A stretch of DNA of 64,000 bases, from contig JAIRNF010000027.1 of assembly GCA_031258195.1 (NCBI GenBank), positions 105,366 to 169,365 on the forward strand. Direction: 5' to 3'. How positions within the stretch are numbered: position 1 is the first letter of the stretch; each line of letters opens with the position of its first letter. This DNA is from Prevotellaceae bacterium. Lineage in GTDB: Bacteria > Bacteroidota > Bacteroidia > Bacteroidales > UBA932. Below, one piece after another: positions 27,215-37,684 of this stretch. The translations under genes and the position numbers were made by a program. Under the pieces are notes generated by a model that worked only from the letters and a program-made list of their open reading frames with translations, was not told where the DNA came from and searched no databases.

Positions 27215-28351
27215 TTATTTGTTTTGGTACATTTTTTCGTAGTAATGCTGGTAATCGCCGCTTACCACTTCATCCACCCATGGTTGATTTTCTAAATACC
27301 ATTTTACGGTACCTACAATTCCAACTTCGAAGGTAGTTTCAGGTCTCCAACCTAGCTCATGCTTAATTTTTGCAGGATCTATAGCGTAGCGTTGATCATG
27401 TCCTAAACGGTCTTTTACAAAAGTAATAAGACTGTCGTTTATCCAGCTGATATCTATCTGTCCGTCTGCCTTAATTTGTTTTTTCTTCAGTACTTTACGG
27501 TAGGTTTGGTTTTCTTCCATTAATCGATGGATAGTTGCAATAATGATACGGACTATGTCAATATTACGCCGCTCGTTATGTCCGCCAATATTATATACTT
27601 CGTCCACTTTACCGTTGCTAATGACCAGATCGATAGCCTTGCAATGATCTTGTACATATAACCAATCGCGAATGTTTGACCCATCTCCATATACGGGAAT
27701 GGGCTTACCTTCTAAAATATTTTTTATTGTGAGAGGAATTAATTTTTCAGGAAAATGGTAAGGTCCATAGTTATTAGAGCAACGAGTAATGTTAACAGGC
27801 ATTTTATATGTATCGGCATACGCTTTTACAATTAAATCTGCGCCTGTTTTCGATGCGCTGTAAGGGCTATGTGGATCCAAAGGAGTAGTTTCTGTAAAAT
27901 AGCCTTCGGCTCCAAGACTACCATATACTTCGTCTGTAGAAACTTGAAGGAATTTAACCCCTTGCTTCCATATAGGGTAGCCGTTTTCATCATTTCCATT
28001 TGTCCAGAACTTTTTTGCAACGTCAAGGAGGTTCTGAGTCCCAAGTATATTAGTTTGTAAAAAAAGTTGGGGGTTATCAATGCTGCGATCTACATGAGAT
28101 TCTGCCGCAAAATTGACTACATAGTCAATTTTAGCATCTGTAAATATTTTTTCTACAACCGTTCTGTCAGTTATATCACCCTTAATAAATTTACAGCGTT
28201 TACTTAAGTTTTCAGCAATTGTACCCAAGTTTCCGGCATAAGTTAAGCCGTCAAGAATTATAATATTAACGTTGTTATGTTTTTCCAGCATGTACTTTAC
28301 AAAGTTAGAACCAATAAATCCGGCACCACCTGTAATTAAATATGTTTTCAT
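27215..28351 (-). CDS. rfbB: dTDP-glucose 4,6-dehydratase
   Basis: Converts dTDP-glucose to dTDP-4-keto-6-deoxyglucose, NAD dependent. An extended SDR with [38 protein letters not shown] and the catalytic [10 protein letters not shown]. At 378 residues it is slightly longer than the usual ~350, with an insertion around residues 270-300 ([19 protein letters not shown]). This step is shared by many deoxysugars, so the final product need not be rhamnose. Confidence 0.95.
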   Translation of the reverse strand: MKTYLITGGAGFIGSNFVKYMLEKHNNVNIIILDGLTYAGNLGTIAENLSKRCKFIKGDITDRTVVEKIFTDAKIDYVVNFAAESHVDRSIDNPQLFLQTNILGTQNLLDVAKKFWTNGNDENGYPIWKQGVKFLQVSTDEVYGSLGAEGYFTETTPLDPHSPYSASKTGADLIVKAYADTYKMPVNITRCSNNYGPYHFPEKLIPLTIKNILEGKPIPVYGDGSNIRDWLYVQDHCKAIDLVISNGKVDEVYNIGGHNERRNIDIVRIIIATIHRLMEENQTYRKVLKKKQIKADGQIDISWINDSLITFVKDRLGHDQRYAIDPAKIKHELGWRPETTFEVGIVGTVKWYLENQPWVDEVVSGDYQHYYEKMYQNK

Positions 28352-28370
28352 TTAATATATTAATGTTTAT

Positions 28371-29312
28371 TTATTGTGCTAATATGTATCTAAAATAGCT
28401 TATAGTATTTTCTAACCCTTCTTTTAAAGACACTTTGGGCACCCAGCAATCAAGAGCCTTTTGAGCAAGGCTTATATCCGGCTGCCGTTGTGTGGGATCA
28501 TCCTGGGGTAAAGGATGAAATTCTAATGTTGATTTTGAATTAGATAACTTTATAACTTGTTCTGCCAGTTCTTTGATAGAAAATTCGACAGGATTTCCAA
28601 TATTGACAGGACCTATAAAATCATCGGATGTTTTCATCATTTTAACTAAACCCTCCACAAGATCATCAATGTATTGAAAACTTCTTGTTTGCAAACCGTC
28701 TCCATAAATAGTAATTGGTTCGCCTTTTAATGCTTGAATGATAAAATTAGAAACTACTCTTCCATCGTTAGGATGCATTCTTGGTCCGTAAGTATTAAAG
28801 ATACGGACTATTTTTATTTTTACTCCATTTTGCCAATGGTAGTCCATGAATAGTGTTTCTGCACAGCGCTTGCCTTCATCGTAACACGAACGTTTACCTA
28901 TAGGATTTACGTTGCCCCGATACGACTCCGGTTGAGGATGAACGGTAGGATCTCCGTAAACTTCGCTGGTAGAGGCTTGCAATATTTTTGCTTTAACACG
29001 CTTCGCCAGCCCCAGCATGTTTATGGCTCCCATTACGGAGGTTTTTACCGTTTTTATGGGGTTATACTGATAGTGTATAGGAGAAGCGGGGCAAGCCAGA
29101 TTGTATATTTCATCAACTTCAGCGTAATAAGGCTCAATAACATCATGACGAACTAGCTCAAAATGAGGATTGCTCATTAGATGAATCACATTGTCTTTTG
29201 TTCCGGTAAAGTAGTTATCAAGGCAGATAACATCATTACCATCGCTAAGTAAACGCTCGCAAAGATGCGATCCTATAAAACCTGCTCCACCGGTAACTAA
29301 AATTCTTTTCAT
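28371..29312 (-). CDS. UDP-glucuronate decarboxylase (UDP-xylose synthase type)
   Basis: A 313-residue extended SDR that oxidatively decarboxylates UDP-glucuronate to UDP-xylose. Motifs are [39 protein letters not shown], the UXS-type [13 protein letters not shown] with catalytic Tyr and Lys, and [16 protein letters not shown]. It follows ugd by 2 bases; ugd supplies UDP-glucuronate, so the pair makes sense as a two-step pathway from UDP-glucose. Confidence 0.92.
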   Translation of the reverse strand: MKRILVTGGAGFIGSHLCERLLSDGNDVICLDNYFTGTKDNVIHLMSNPHFELVRHDVIEPYYAEVDEIYNLACPASPIHYQYNPIKTVKTSVMGAINMLGLAKRVKAKILQASTSEVYGDPTVHPQPESYRGNVNPIGKRSCYDEGKRCAETLFMDYHWQNGVKIKIVRIFNTYGPRMHPNDGRVVSNFIIQALKGEPITIYGDGLQTRSFQYIDDLVEGLVKMMKTSDDFIGPVNIGNPVEFSIKELAEQVIKLSNSKSTLEFHPLPQDDPTQRQPDISLAQKALDCWVPKVSLKEGLENTISYFRYILAQ

Positions 29313-29314
29313 GC

Positions 29315-30631
29315 TTATTTGCCTATTGCGTAATAGCTGAATCCGTTATTGCTAAGTTCTGAAGTATCATAAATATTCCTTCCGTCTATGATTACATGAT
29401 CTTTCATTCGTTTCTTTATCTCTTCTACGTTAAGTATCCTGAACTCATTCCATTCCGTCATCAGAAGAAGAGCGTTAGTATTATCCAGAGCATCATATGG
29501 GTTATCTACATAGCAAATAACGTTATCGCCATAATGCTTTTTAGCCTCGGGCATAGCTACTGGGTCGTAGGCTGTTATTTGTACTTCTGCTTCAAGCAGT
29601 TTGTCGATTACGGCTAAAGATGGTGCCTCACGCATATCATCGGTATTAGGTTTGAACGAAAGTCCCCATACGGCAACTTTTTTACCTTTCAGCTGACCCT
29701 CGAAATGTCTGGCTAACTTCTGAAAAACAATAATCTTTTGCCTGTTATTAACTCGCTCTACCGCTTTGAGCACTTCCAGGGAATAACCATTATTCTCGGC
29801 TGTTTTAATTACAGCCTTAACATCTTTCGGGAAACAGCTACCTCCATAGCCTGCTCCCGGATAAATAAATTTGTTGCCAATACGTGGATCGGAACCAATG
29901 CCTTTTCTAATCATATTGATATCTGCGCCAACCAATTCGCATAGATTTGCCATATCATTCATGAAGCTGATGCGGGTGGCAAGCATGGCGTTCGCGGCAT
30001 ATTTTGTTAATTCGGACGAGGTAATGTCCATAAAAATTATCGGATGCCCGTTAAGCAAAAACGGTTTATAAAGACGCTCCAATGTTTTTTGGGCTTTGTC
30101 CGATTCGGTTCCTACAATTATTCTGTCAGGTTTTAAGAAATCGTCTATTGCGCTCCCTTCTTTTAAAAATTCGGGGTTAGAGGCAACATCAAACGGAATA
30201 TCCAGATTTCGTTTGATCAGCTCGTTTTGTATTGACCGTTTTACCTTTTGTGATGTCCCAACGGGAACGGTACTTTTAGTAACCACTACGGCATAATGGT
30301 TGAGATGTAATCCAATTTCTTTTGCCACCGATAGTACATATTTTAGATCGGCACTACCGTCTTCTTCCGGCGGAGTACCAACAGCAATAAAAATAACCTC
30401 GGCATTTTGGATGCTGTCTTTTAGACTTGATGTGAAAGAAAGACGCTTTTTTGCAATATTCCGTTTTACTAAATCTTCAAGACCCGGTTCCCATATGGGG
30501 ATAATGCCTTTTTTAAGATTCTTAATCTTTTTTTCATTTACATCCACACAGCTAACAGTAACACCTGTTTCCGCAAAACAGGCGCCTGTAACCAAGCCTA
30601 CATAACCACTCCCAATAACCGATATATTCAT
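29315..30631 (-). CDS. ugd: UDP-glucose 6-dehydrogenase
   Basis: Oxidises UDP-glucose to UDP-glucuronate with NAD. Motifs are [64 protein letters not shown] and the catalytic-Cys stretch [15 protein letters not shown]. It has 438 residues. It heads the 6-kb minus-strand operon ugd - UXS - rfbB - rfbA - rfbC - prmC - recX, with a TAnnTTTG box 36 bases upstream. Confidence 0.96.
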   Translation of the reverse strand: MNISVIGSGYVGLVTGACFAETGVTVSCVDVNEKKIKNLKKGIIPIWEPGLEDLVKRNIAKKRLSFTSSLKDSIQNAEVIFIAVGTPPEEDGSADLKYVLSVAKEIGLHLNHYAVVVTKSTVPVGTSQKVKRSIQNELIKRNLDIPFDVASNPEFLKEGSAIDDFLKPDRIIVGTESDKAQKTLERLYKPFLLNGHPIIFMDITSSELTKYAANAMLATRISFMNDMANLCELVGADINMIRKGIGSDPRIGNKFIYPGAGYGGSCFPKDVKAVIKTAENNGYSLEVLKAVERVNNRQKIIVFQKLARHFEGQLKGKKVAVWGLSFKPNTDDMREAPSLAVIDKLLEAEVQITAYDPVAMPEAKKHYGDNVICYVDNPYDALDNTNALLLMTEWNEFRILNVEEIKKRMKDHVIIDGRNIYDTSELSNNGFSYYAIGK

Positions 30632-30666
30632 ATACTATCGCCTAAAACTTTTTTTGTTGAGGAATA

Positions 30667-30674
30667 CAAAGGTA
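30667..30674 (-). promoter_or_regulatory. Candidate -7 box of the nucleotide-sugar operon
   Basis: TACCTTTG on the minus strand, 36 bases before the ugd start. Confidence 0.5.
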
Positions 30675-30776
30675 GCAAATTAAGAGTTTGAAAAAAGTGT
30701 AAATGTATAATGTAAATAAAATAATAACATAAAATAGTTATAAAGATACCGGCTAGCCATTTTGCAAATTATCTAG

Positions 30777-30784
30777 TACCTTTA
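30777..30784 (+). promoter_or_regulatory. Candidate -7 box of mqnC
   Basis: TACCTTTA fits TAnnTTT(G) with one mismatch, but the start codon at 30791 is only 7 bases away, giving an almost leaderless transcript. Confidence 0.35.
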
Positions 30785-30790
30785 CCTCGC

Positions 30791-31882
30791 ATGGATAAAA
30801 ATAAATTATATCAGCAAGCTTTATTGTTAGCTCCACTAACAACGGATGAGGGCGTATTTTTGTTTAAGAATGCTCCTCTTAATGAGTTAATGATAGTTGC
30901 TAATGAGTTAAGGCAAAGGCATGTTCCTGGTAATGGCGTTAGCTGGCAAATTGATAGAAACGTAAATATTACGAATATCTGTATTTCTGGCTGTACGTTT
31001 TGTAACTTTCATTGCAAGCTGCATGAGCAGAGTAAAAGCTATACAACCACATTAAAGGAGTATGTTCAGAAAATAGAAGGATTGTTTAAATACGGAGGAG
31101 ATCAGCTGCTTTTACAAGGAGGGCTTCATCCTCGGTACGGATTGGCTTTTTATAAAGATTTGTTTAGGCAGCTTAAGCAGCGGTATCCTCAGCTGAAGTT
31201 ACATGCGTTAGGGCCGCCGGAGGTTGCTCATATTGCTCGTTTAGAAAAGCTCAGCTACCGGGAGGTCTTGGATGAGTTGGTGTCATCGGGACTTGATAGC
31301 TTGCCCGGAGCAGGTGCGGAAATTCTTTGCGATAGGGTACGTAAGCGGCTATCGCCAGGAAAACCCAACGCTCAAGTATGGTCTGACGTAATGCGCGAAG
31401 CACATAAAATGAATTTAGCAACGTCGGCAACCATGGTTTTTGGACATATCGAAACGCTTGAAGAACGGATGCAACATCTTGTAAAGATTCGCGAATTGCA
31501 AGATGAAAAGCCTAATGGTCACTATGGATTTCTTGCATTTATTTGTTGGCCTATGCGGCTGAAAGGAACAAAGTTAGAAGAGCAAGTACAGCCTAAGCTT
31601 GTAAGCATGCAAGAATATGTAAGAATGGTGGCAATAAGCCGAATAATGCTTAACAACGTTACTAACATACAAGCATCGTGGCTTACAGTAGGTAAAGATA
31701 CTGCACAGCTGTGCCTTCATGCAGGAGCTAATGATATGGGTTCTATTATGATTGAAGAAAACGTAGTATCGTCAGCCGGGGCAGAGCATTCATTTAATGC
31801 CGAAGGAATACAGAAAGCTATTATAGAAGCAGGTTACACGCCGTGGTTAAGAGATCAAAAATATCAACCTCGTGATTTATGA
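30791..31882 (+). CDS. mqnC: Cyclic dehypoxanthine futalosine synthase (radical SAM)
   Basis: A radical-SAM enzyme of the futalosine route to menaquinone that cyclises dehypoxanthine futalosine. The cluster motif CISGCTFCNFHC carries CxxxCxxC; QLLLQGGLHPRYGL, SLPGAGAEILCDRVRKRLSPGK, TSATMVFGHIETLEERMQHL and GFLAFICWPMRLKGTKL match MqnC rather than MqnE. It has 363 residues and ends in TGA. It is followed by pyrF and a UbiD-type decarboxylase, the second a likely pathway partner. Confidence 0.92.
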   Translation: MDKNKLYQQALLLAPLTTDEGVFLFKNAPLNELMIVANELRQRHVPGNGVSWQIDRNVNITNICISGCTFCNFHCKLHEQSKSYTTTLKEYVQKIEGLFKYGGDQLLLQGGLHPRYGLAFYKDLFRQLKQRYPQLKLHALGPPEVAHIARLEKLSYREVLDELVSSGLDSLPGAGAEILCDRVRKRLSPGKPNAQVWSDVMREAHKMNLATSATMVFGHIETLEERMQHLVKIRELQDEKPNGHYGFLAFICWPMRLKGTKLEEQVQPKLVSMQEYVRMVAISRIMLNNVTNIQASWLTVGKDTAQLCLHAGANDMGSIMIEENVVSSAGAEHSFNAEGIQKAIIEAGYTPWLRDQKYQPRDL

Positions 31883-31980
31883 TAAATGAGCGGAGAACAA
31901 GGAGCATAGACAGTATTTAAAAAGTTTAAATCTTTAAATTATTATTTTCGTCTTACACCCCACCTTTTACGATTAAGATT

Positions 31981-32814
31981 ATGGATGCACAACAGCTATT
32001 TGAGCAAATTAAAAAGAAACGCAGCTTTCTATGCGTTGGATTAGATACGGAGATAAAGAAATTACCATCAAATATGCGTAAAAGCAGCTATTTATTATTT
32101 GAATTCAATAAGAAAATAATAGATGCTACGGCACCTTATACGGTTGCTTATAAGCCAAACTTGGCTTTTTATGAGGCGGAAGGCATTAATGGATTAAAAC
32201 AATTGGGAGAAACGGTTAGCTATATACGAAATAATTATCCCGATATTTTTATCATAGCTGACGCAAAACGTGGTGATATAGGTAATACTTCGCAGCTATA
32301 TGCCGATGCTTTTTTCAAGAATATGGATTTTGATGCTATTACGCTTTCTCCATATATGGGAAAAGATACCGTAGAGCCTTTTCTGAGTTATGCCGATAAA
32401 TGGGTTATTCTACTGGCGTTAACCTCAAACTTGTCGGCAAGCGATTTTCAGCTGATAGAAAACAAAGCCAATGGGCTTAAGCTATACGAGCAAGTGCTAG
32501 AAACTTCAAAAACTTGGGGAAGTATGGATAACACGATGTATGTTGTCGGTGCTACAAAAGCAGAAATGCTTACCGCTGTTCGCAAACATATACCCGATCA
32601 TTTTTTGCTTATTCCAGGAGTTGGCGCACAAGGTGGGAGCCTTAGTGATGTTGCTAAATATGGAATAAATAGGCAGTGTGGCTTACTAGTTAACTCATCT
32701 CGCGCAATAATCTATGCCGACAGTTCCGAACGTTTTGATATAGCTGCGGGTATTAAGGCAAAAAAAATGCAGCAAGAAATGGAAGAGTTACTAAAAAGTT
32801 TTTCTTTAATTTGA
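31981..32814 (+). CDS. pyrF: Orotidine 5'-phosphate decarboxylase (group 2)
   Basis: Last step of UMP synthesis. Motifs are FLCVGLDTEIKKLP, VAYKPNLAFYEAEG, the catalytic IIADAKRGDIGNTSQ (Asp-Lys array), FDAITLSPYMGKDTVEPFL and LIPGVGAQGGSL. At 277 residues it is the long type-2 form usual in Bacteroidetes. It is intact, ends in TGA, and lies 12 bases before the UbiD-type gene. Confidence 0.95.
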   Translation: MDAQQLFEQIKKKRSFLCVGLDTEIKKLPSNMRKSSYLLFEFNKKIIDATAPYTVAYKPNLAFYEAEGINGLKQLGETVSYIRNNYPDIFIIADAKRGDIGNTSQLYADAFFKNMDFDAITLSPYMGKDTVEPFLSYADKWVILLALTSNLSASDFQLIENKANGLKLYEQVLETSKTWGSMDNTMYVVGATKAEMLTAVRKHIPDHFLLIPGVGAQGGSLSDVAKYGINRQCGLLVNSSRAIIYADSSERFDIAAGIKAKKMQQEMEELLKSFSLI

Positions 32815-32826
32815 TAGATACATCTT

Positions 32827-34593
32827 ATGCCATATAAAAGCCTTAACGAGTTTATAAGTCGGCTGGAAAAAGAGAATGAGCTAATTCGTATTTCCGAATT
32901 TGTCGATCCTGTTCTTGAAATTACGGAAGTTACAGACCGTATCTCTAAAAGTTCAGGAGGAGGTAAGGCTTTACTGTTCGAAAATACAGGTACAAGCTTT
33001 CCTGTTCTTATTAATGCATTTGGCTCTGAAAAACGGATTGCTATGGCGTTGGGCGTTAAGTTGCTTGAGGATATACCAAATAAGATAGATGGCTTGTTTA
33101 AAGCTGTTACAACTCCGAAGCAGAGCCTATGGGAGAAGTTGCGGCTATTACCTTTGCTAAAAGAAGCGTCTGCATGGATGCCTAGTTTTAAGGCAAGGAA
33201 AGGTCAATGTCAGGAAGTCGTAGTTAAAAATCCTGACCTATCGTTACTCCCTATTTTGAAATGTTGGACATACGATGGTGGACGATTTGTTACGTTACCA
33301 ATGGTGCATACCATCGATCTTAATAACGGCAGTCGCAATGTCGGGATGTACCGCATGCAGATATTTTCGAAAAATTCTACGGGAATGCATTGGCATAGGC
33401 ATAAAACCGGGGCACGTCATTTTGAGGAATATAAAAAGCAGGGTAAACGTATGCCTGTTGTAGTAACGTTAGGGGGCGATCCTTCTTATACCTATGCGGC
33501 TACGGCTCCTCTACCCGATAACCTTGACGAGTATTTGCTTGCGGGCTTCTTACGTGGTAAGAAAGTAGAGCTGGTACAGTGTTTTACGCAACCTCTTGCC
33601 GTGCCGTCGGATGTTGATTTTGTTATTGAGGGATATGTAGATCCGTCGGAACCTTTGGTCACAGAGGGTCCTTTTGGCGACCATACAGGCTTTTACTCTC
33701 TCGAAGATTTATACCCCGCATTTCATGTAACCTGTATTACGCACCGTAAAGATGCTGTATATCCTGCTACAATAGCCGGCATACCTCCGCAAGAAGATGC
33801 GTACATAGCAAAGGCAACAGAGCGAATATTCTTAGCGCCTATACGTATGGTTATTGCGCCGGAGATTCTAGATCTCAACCTTCCAAACGAGGGTGTATCT
33901 CATAATATTGCGATTCTAAAAATTAAAAAAACCTATCCCGGGCAAGCTGTAAAAATTGCCAGCGCCTTATGGGGTGCTGGGCAGATGATGTTTTGTAAAG
34001 CAATTGTTGTAGTAAGCAATGATGTGGATATTCATAGCTACGATGAGTTGATCGAGGTTGTCGATAAAAATTTCAATCCTACTACAGATACCTATTTTAG
34101 CAGAGGTCCGCTTGATGTTCTCGACCATGCAGCGCATACAGCAGGCTTTGGGGGTAAGCTATGTATAGATGCTACAGAAAAGTTACCAGAAGAAATTGTG
34201 ACAGACGGCTTAGGCATACAGCATCAACAGCTATATCGGCTTATTCATAAATCACAATTTAATGGAGATGTAAAAGCAAAGATTACCGTTTTATTTGATG
34301 ATGTTGTTGATTTAAGCGATATAAGAACTTCCGTTTGGATATTGGGAAACAACATAGATATAAGCAGAGACTGTGAGTTTAAAAATGGTTCACTCATTAT
34401 TGATGCAACAATTAAGCGTAAAGGTGTTAAAGGCTTTAACCGTCCTTGGCCCAATGCGGTTTGTTCGTCAAAAGAAACGATAGAGTCAATAAATGAAAAA
34501 TGGCAAAGACTCGGATTAGGTACGCTAATTGTTTCTCCTTCATTAAAATATCGGCAGCTACAGCAAGACGGCGAAGCGGCAATATCTCAATAG
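32827..34593 (+). CDS. UbiD-family decarboxylase, probably in menaquinone synthesis
   Basis: A 588-residue prenylated-FMN-dependent decarboxylase. Family stretches are MYRMQIFSKNSTGMHWHRHK, VVTLGGDPSYTYAAT, EGPFGDHTGFYSLEDLYPAFH with the conserved Glu, and ATIAGIPPQEDAYI. In futalosine-pathway organisms a UbiD/MqnL-type enzyme decarboxylates the naphthoate intermediate, and its location two genes after mqnC supports that role. The UbiX-type prenyltransferase that makes its cofactor is not in the window. The frame is complete. Confidence 0.9.
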   Translation: MPYKSLNEFISRLEKENELIRISEFVDPVLEITEVTDRISKSSGGGKALLFENTGTSFPVLINAFGSEKRIAMALGVKLLEDIPNKIDGLFKAVTTPKQSLWEKLRLLPLLKEASAWMPSFKARKGQCQEVVVKNPDLSLLPILKCWTYDGGRFVTLPMVHTIDLNNGSRNVGMYRMQIFSKNSTGMHWHRHKTGARHFEEYKKQGKRMPVVVTLGGDPSYTYAATAPLPDNLDEYLLAGFLRGKKVELVQCFTQPLAVPSDVDFVIEGYVDPSEPLVTEGPFGDHTGFYSLEDLYPAFHVTCITHRKDAVYPATIAGIPPQEDAYIAKATERIFLAPIRMVIAPEILDLNLPNEGVSHNIAILKIKKTYPGQAVKIASALWGAGQMMFCKAIVVVSNDVDIHSYDELIEVVDKNFNPTTDTYFSRGPLDVLDHAAHTAGFGGKLCIDATEKLPEEIVTDGLGIQHQQLYRLIHKSQFNGDVKAKITVLFDDVVDLSDIRTSVWILGNNIDISRDCEFKNGSLIIDATIKRKGVKGFNRPWPNAVCSSKETIESINEKWQRLGLGTLIVSPSLKYRQLQQDGEAAISQ

Positions 34594-34818
34594 CGTACTG
34601 GATTCAGCTTCTAATTGAATAACATTTTATATTTTTGTTTATTGAGCAATATAAGGAATAGAGATGTGTATAGATTTGATAGCTTAAAAGATGTGAATGA
34701 TTTAAAGCTTAGAACATCTTGAATTATTTATATTTTTTGAATACTCAAATTCAATATTTGAATTGCTATATGTAATGCTGGTCTTCATCTCTGTTATTTA
34801 TGTCTTTAGTCTAAAAGT

Positions 34819-35454
34819 ATGTGGTTAGATTTTATAAAGGCAATATTAGTCGGTATATGTGGCTCTATACCTGTTGGACCGGTTGCTGTTCTTTGCATTC
34901 AGCGTACGTTGAATAAAGGACGAGCATCGGGAATTATCTCAGGTGCAGGTGCGGCGGTTGCCGATACTATTTTTGCCGCTTTTGCTATACTTGGCTTGGC
35001 AATCGTTCAGCGTTTAATAAAAGACAACGAACCTTATTTTTTGCTCGTTGGCGGTGTTATACTTGTTGCGCTGGGTATTAGAGTATACTTTACCAATCCT
35101 ATTGTACAGCTTCGTAAAAGCCGGGCAAAAAAGGGAAAGTTCGTAGAAGATTTTGTTTCGGTTTTTTTACTTACAATAAGTAATCCTGCAACCATATTTT
35201 TTCTTATAGGTCTATTGGCTTTAATGAACCTTAACCTATCCAGCGAATCGGGCGGTTTTAATATTGCTCTGGTTTTGTGGGGAATTTGCATCGGTGCTTT
35301 CTTCTGGTGGTTCTCGCTTACATCGCTTGTAAACAAATTCCGAAAAAAGTTCCGTCTTAAGCAGCTTTGGATAACTAACCGTGTTTCGGGTATTGTTATT
35401 TTTGTTGCCGGCTTTATCTCATTGGTAGATGGTATTTGGTTATTGCTGTTCTAG
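34819..35454 (+). CDS. LysE-family amino-acid exporter
   Basis: A 211-residue inner-membrane protein with six hydrophobic segments. The N-terminus GICGSIPVGPVAVLCIQRTL carries the PxGP signature of the LysE/RhtB superfamily, followed by GIISGAGAAVADTIFAAFA and LLTISNPATIFFLIGLLAL. It probably exports an amino acid or similar metabolite; the substrate is not predictable. It is monocistronic after a ~225-base AT-rich gap in which I saw nothing clear. Confidence 0.9.
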   Translation: MWLDFIKAILVGICGSIPVGPVAVLCIQRTLNKGRASGIISGAGAAVADTIFAAFAILGLAIVQRLIKDNEPYFLLVGGVILVALGIRVYFTNPIVQLRKSRAKKGKFVEDFVSVFLLTISNPATIFFLIGLLALMNLNLSSESGGFNIALVLWGICIGAFFWWFSLTSLVNKFRKKFRLKQLWITNRVSGIVIFVAGFISLVDGIWLLLF

Positions 35455-35543
35455 AGATATAGTATCTCGAGGCAAGTATTACATATTGCAAAAAGTTTTC
35501 GGCATACTCATTATACTGCTTTGTAATTTAGAGGGCTAATCTT

Positions 35544-35945
35544 TTATTCGATTGGAATAACAATTCGATTTTTAGACTCTATAGACCATTGAACCTGCCA
35601 TGTTCTACCATCGAGTTGATCGAGCAGAATGAAACTATAAATATTTTGGGTGGGATAGAGTGTAAATCTGCCGTTAACTTCCTTATCTTTAGCAACAAGA
35701 GGTTTTAAGCCCAAATAAGTTTCAAAGCGATTATTATCTTCTACATCGAATTGCACTTGCCGCATGAGCCCGTTTCGTGTGTTTAGTTTGATAAAAGTCT
35801 ACATATTTTGTGTTTCATACAGTTGGTAAACTGCTTCGTTGTTTTGCTTTTTTAGCGAGCTATCGCTAGAATTTTTTTCTTGGGCTTGAGCAGCCGAAAT
35901 CATCATAGCTATGCTAGCAATTAGCACAATTATTTTCTTTTTCAT
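35544..35945 (-). pseudogene. Small secreted two-repeat protein with in-frame TAG
   Basis: The frame begins at ATG 35945 with a signal peptide (MKKKIIVLIASIAMMISAAQA) and runs to TAG at 35799-35801 (codon 49), then continues in the same frame to 35544. Removing the stop gives 133 residues with two similar ~40-residue repeats: …QNM-stop-TFIKLNTRNGLMRQVQF… and …QNIYSFILLDQLDGRTWQVQW…, with ETYLG and ESKNR between. Alignment to the second repeat and the conserved W/Y-x-F-I-x-L pattern suggest the stop replaced Trp (TGG to TAG). The function is unknown. Confidence 0.8.
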
Positions 35946-36073
35946 TTCAAAGAGGTTTAGTTATTGGCATCGATGTGAATTTAATGAATATTTGCATATA
36001 ATATGGTGGGAATGTCATTTGCCTTTGCTCTTTTATCACGTAGTTGATTCGTTCTTTCTCGCATGGCTAAAAA

Positions 36074-36102
36074 AGAGAGAAATAGCCTTGCCATTTCTCT
36101 CT
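36074..36102 (-). terminator. Rho-independent terminator of the RNase G gene
   Basis: On the minus strand a 10-bp stem (agagagaaat / atttctctct) with a 9-base loop is followed by a T run. It lies 26 bases past the RNase G stop codon. Confidence 0.85.
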
Positions 36103-36127
36103 TTCCTTTTCTTCCTCTGATATAATT

Positions 36128-37684
36128 TTAAGTATTCAGGACTTCTCCTTTTTTATCTAAAAGTTCATATTCTAAGAATGTAAAAGAGCTGCAGCTTTCA
36201 ACTTCTAGTTTACATTTATACTTCCTAGCCCATTTTCCTTTTATTGTCGAGAATAATCCTTTGGTTAGGTAAGCTGCTACAAAAGGATGAACTCTTAGCG
36301 TAAGATGTTTACCTCCCTTTTCGTTAGCATAGTAGGCAACCTGATTTTCTAACGTAATATCAAATAAGATAGGAGGTGCAATTTTTCCGGTTCCGTTACA
36401 AGTAGGGCAAACCTCGCTGGTATTAACTTGCATTTCGGGGCGTACGCGCTGGCGTGTAATCTGCATTAATCCAAACTTTGTAAGCGGGAGTATATTATGC
36501 TTTGCTCTATCTCTTTCCATAAGAGAGCCCATCTTTTCGAAAAGCATTTGTCGATTTGAACTCTCGTTCATGTCTATGAAATCGACAACTATAATTCCGC
36601 CCATATCTCGTAAGCGAAGCTGACGGGCAACTTCTTCGGCTGCAGTGAGATTTACCTCTAGCGCATTTGTCTCCTGATCGTTTGCATTCTTCGCTCGTAT
36701 GCCGCTGTTTACATCAATTACATGTAGAGCCTCCGTATGTTCGATAATCAGATACGCGCTCCCTTTTAGCGAAACAATTTTACCAAACGACCCTTTTACC
36801 TGCTTTGTAATGCTGAATTGATCGAATATTGGTACATTTCCGTCATACAGCTTTACGATCTTTTCTTTCTCTGGCGCAATGGTACTGATATAATCTTTTA
36901 CCTCATGATAGGTTTCTTCATCGTTAACATGAATGCTGTTAAACGATCCGTTTAACAAGTCGCGTAGTAAAGCAGTTGTTCGACTTACTTCTCCTGCAAG
37001 TAATTTTGGATTAGTAGCTGTCTTCATCTGCTCAATGCATTGCTCCCAACGTTTGATAAGCAGCTTCAGTTCTCCATCGAGTATTACTACTCGTTTGCCT
37101 TCGGCAGCTGTACGAACAATTACGCCATAGTTGGGAGGCAGAATACTTTCTACTAATCGTTTTAGCCGTCTGCGCTCTTCGTTTGAGCTGATTTTTTGAG
37201 AGAGAGAAACTTTATCGGCAAAGGGAATAAGTACCAGGTTTCGTCCGGCAATAGAAATTTCTGCAGTAAGTCTGGGACCTTTTGTAGATATTGCCTCTTT
37301 TACAAGTTGAACAATAATCAGCTGTCCGGTCTTCAGCACATCCTGTATCCTTCCTTCTTTTTCAAGGATAGGTTGCATACGATACCTCGAGAAGTTTACG
37401 TTTTTTCTTCGGGTATTATTGGATACGTCTGATAAAAATTGAGAAAAGGTTTTGAAATGTAAACCTAAGTCCAGATAGTGAATAAAAGCATCTTTCTCGT
37501 GCCCTACATCTACAAAGGCCGCATTTAATGCAGGCATAATTCGTTTAACCCTACCAAGATATATGTCTCCGACAGAGTGTTGAATATTACCTTTTTCCTT
37601 TGTAAACTCTACAAGTTTTTTGTCTTCGAGTAATGCTATAGAAATCTCAGAGGAAGCTACATCAATAACTAGTTCGTTGTTCAT
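36128..37684 (-). CDS. rng: Ribonuclease E/G family endoribonuclease
   Basis: Processes rRNA and mRNA, cutting AU-rich single-stranded RNA. It has an N-terminal S1-type RNA-binding segment (GDIYLGRVKRIMPALNAAFVDVG with FIHYLDL), a central RNase-H-like region, the catalytic IIVVDFIDMNE with metal-binding Asp, and the zinc-link CPTCNGTGKI. At 518 residues it is the short RNase G form, without the degradosome scaffold tail of RNase E. It follows HU and the COX24-like gene on the same strand but has a hairpin between. Confidence 0.94.
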   Translation of the reverse strand: MNNELVIDVASSEISIALLEDKKLVEFTKEKGNIQHSVGDIYLGRVKRIMPALNAAFVDVGHEKDAFIHYLDLGLHFKTFSQFLSDVSNNTRRKNVNFSRYRMQPILEKEGRIQDVLKTGQLIIVQLVKEAISTKGPRLTAEISIAGRNLVLIPFADKVSLSQKISSNEERRRLKRLVESILPPNYGVIVRTAAEGKRVVILDGELKLLIKRWEQCIEQMKTATNPKLLAGEVSRTTALLRDLLNGSFNSIHVNDEETYHEVKDYISTIAPEKEKIVKLYDGNVPIFDQFSITKQVKGSFGKIVSLKGSAYLIIEHTEALHVIDVNSGIRAKNANDQETNALEVNLTAAEEVARQLRLRDMGGIIVVDFIDMNESSNRQMLFEKMGSLMERDRAKHNILPLTKFGLMQITRQRVRPEMQVNTSEVCPTCNGTGKIAPPILFDITLENQVAYYANEKGGKHLTLRVHPFVAAYLTKGLFSTIKGKWARKYKCKLEVESCSSFTFLEYELLDKKGEVLNT

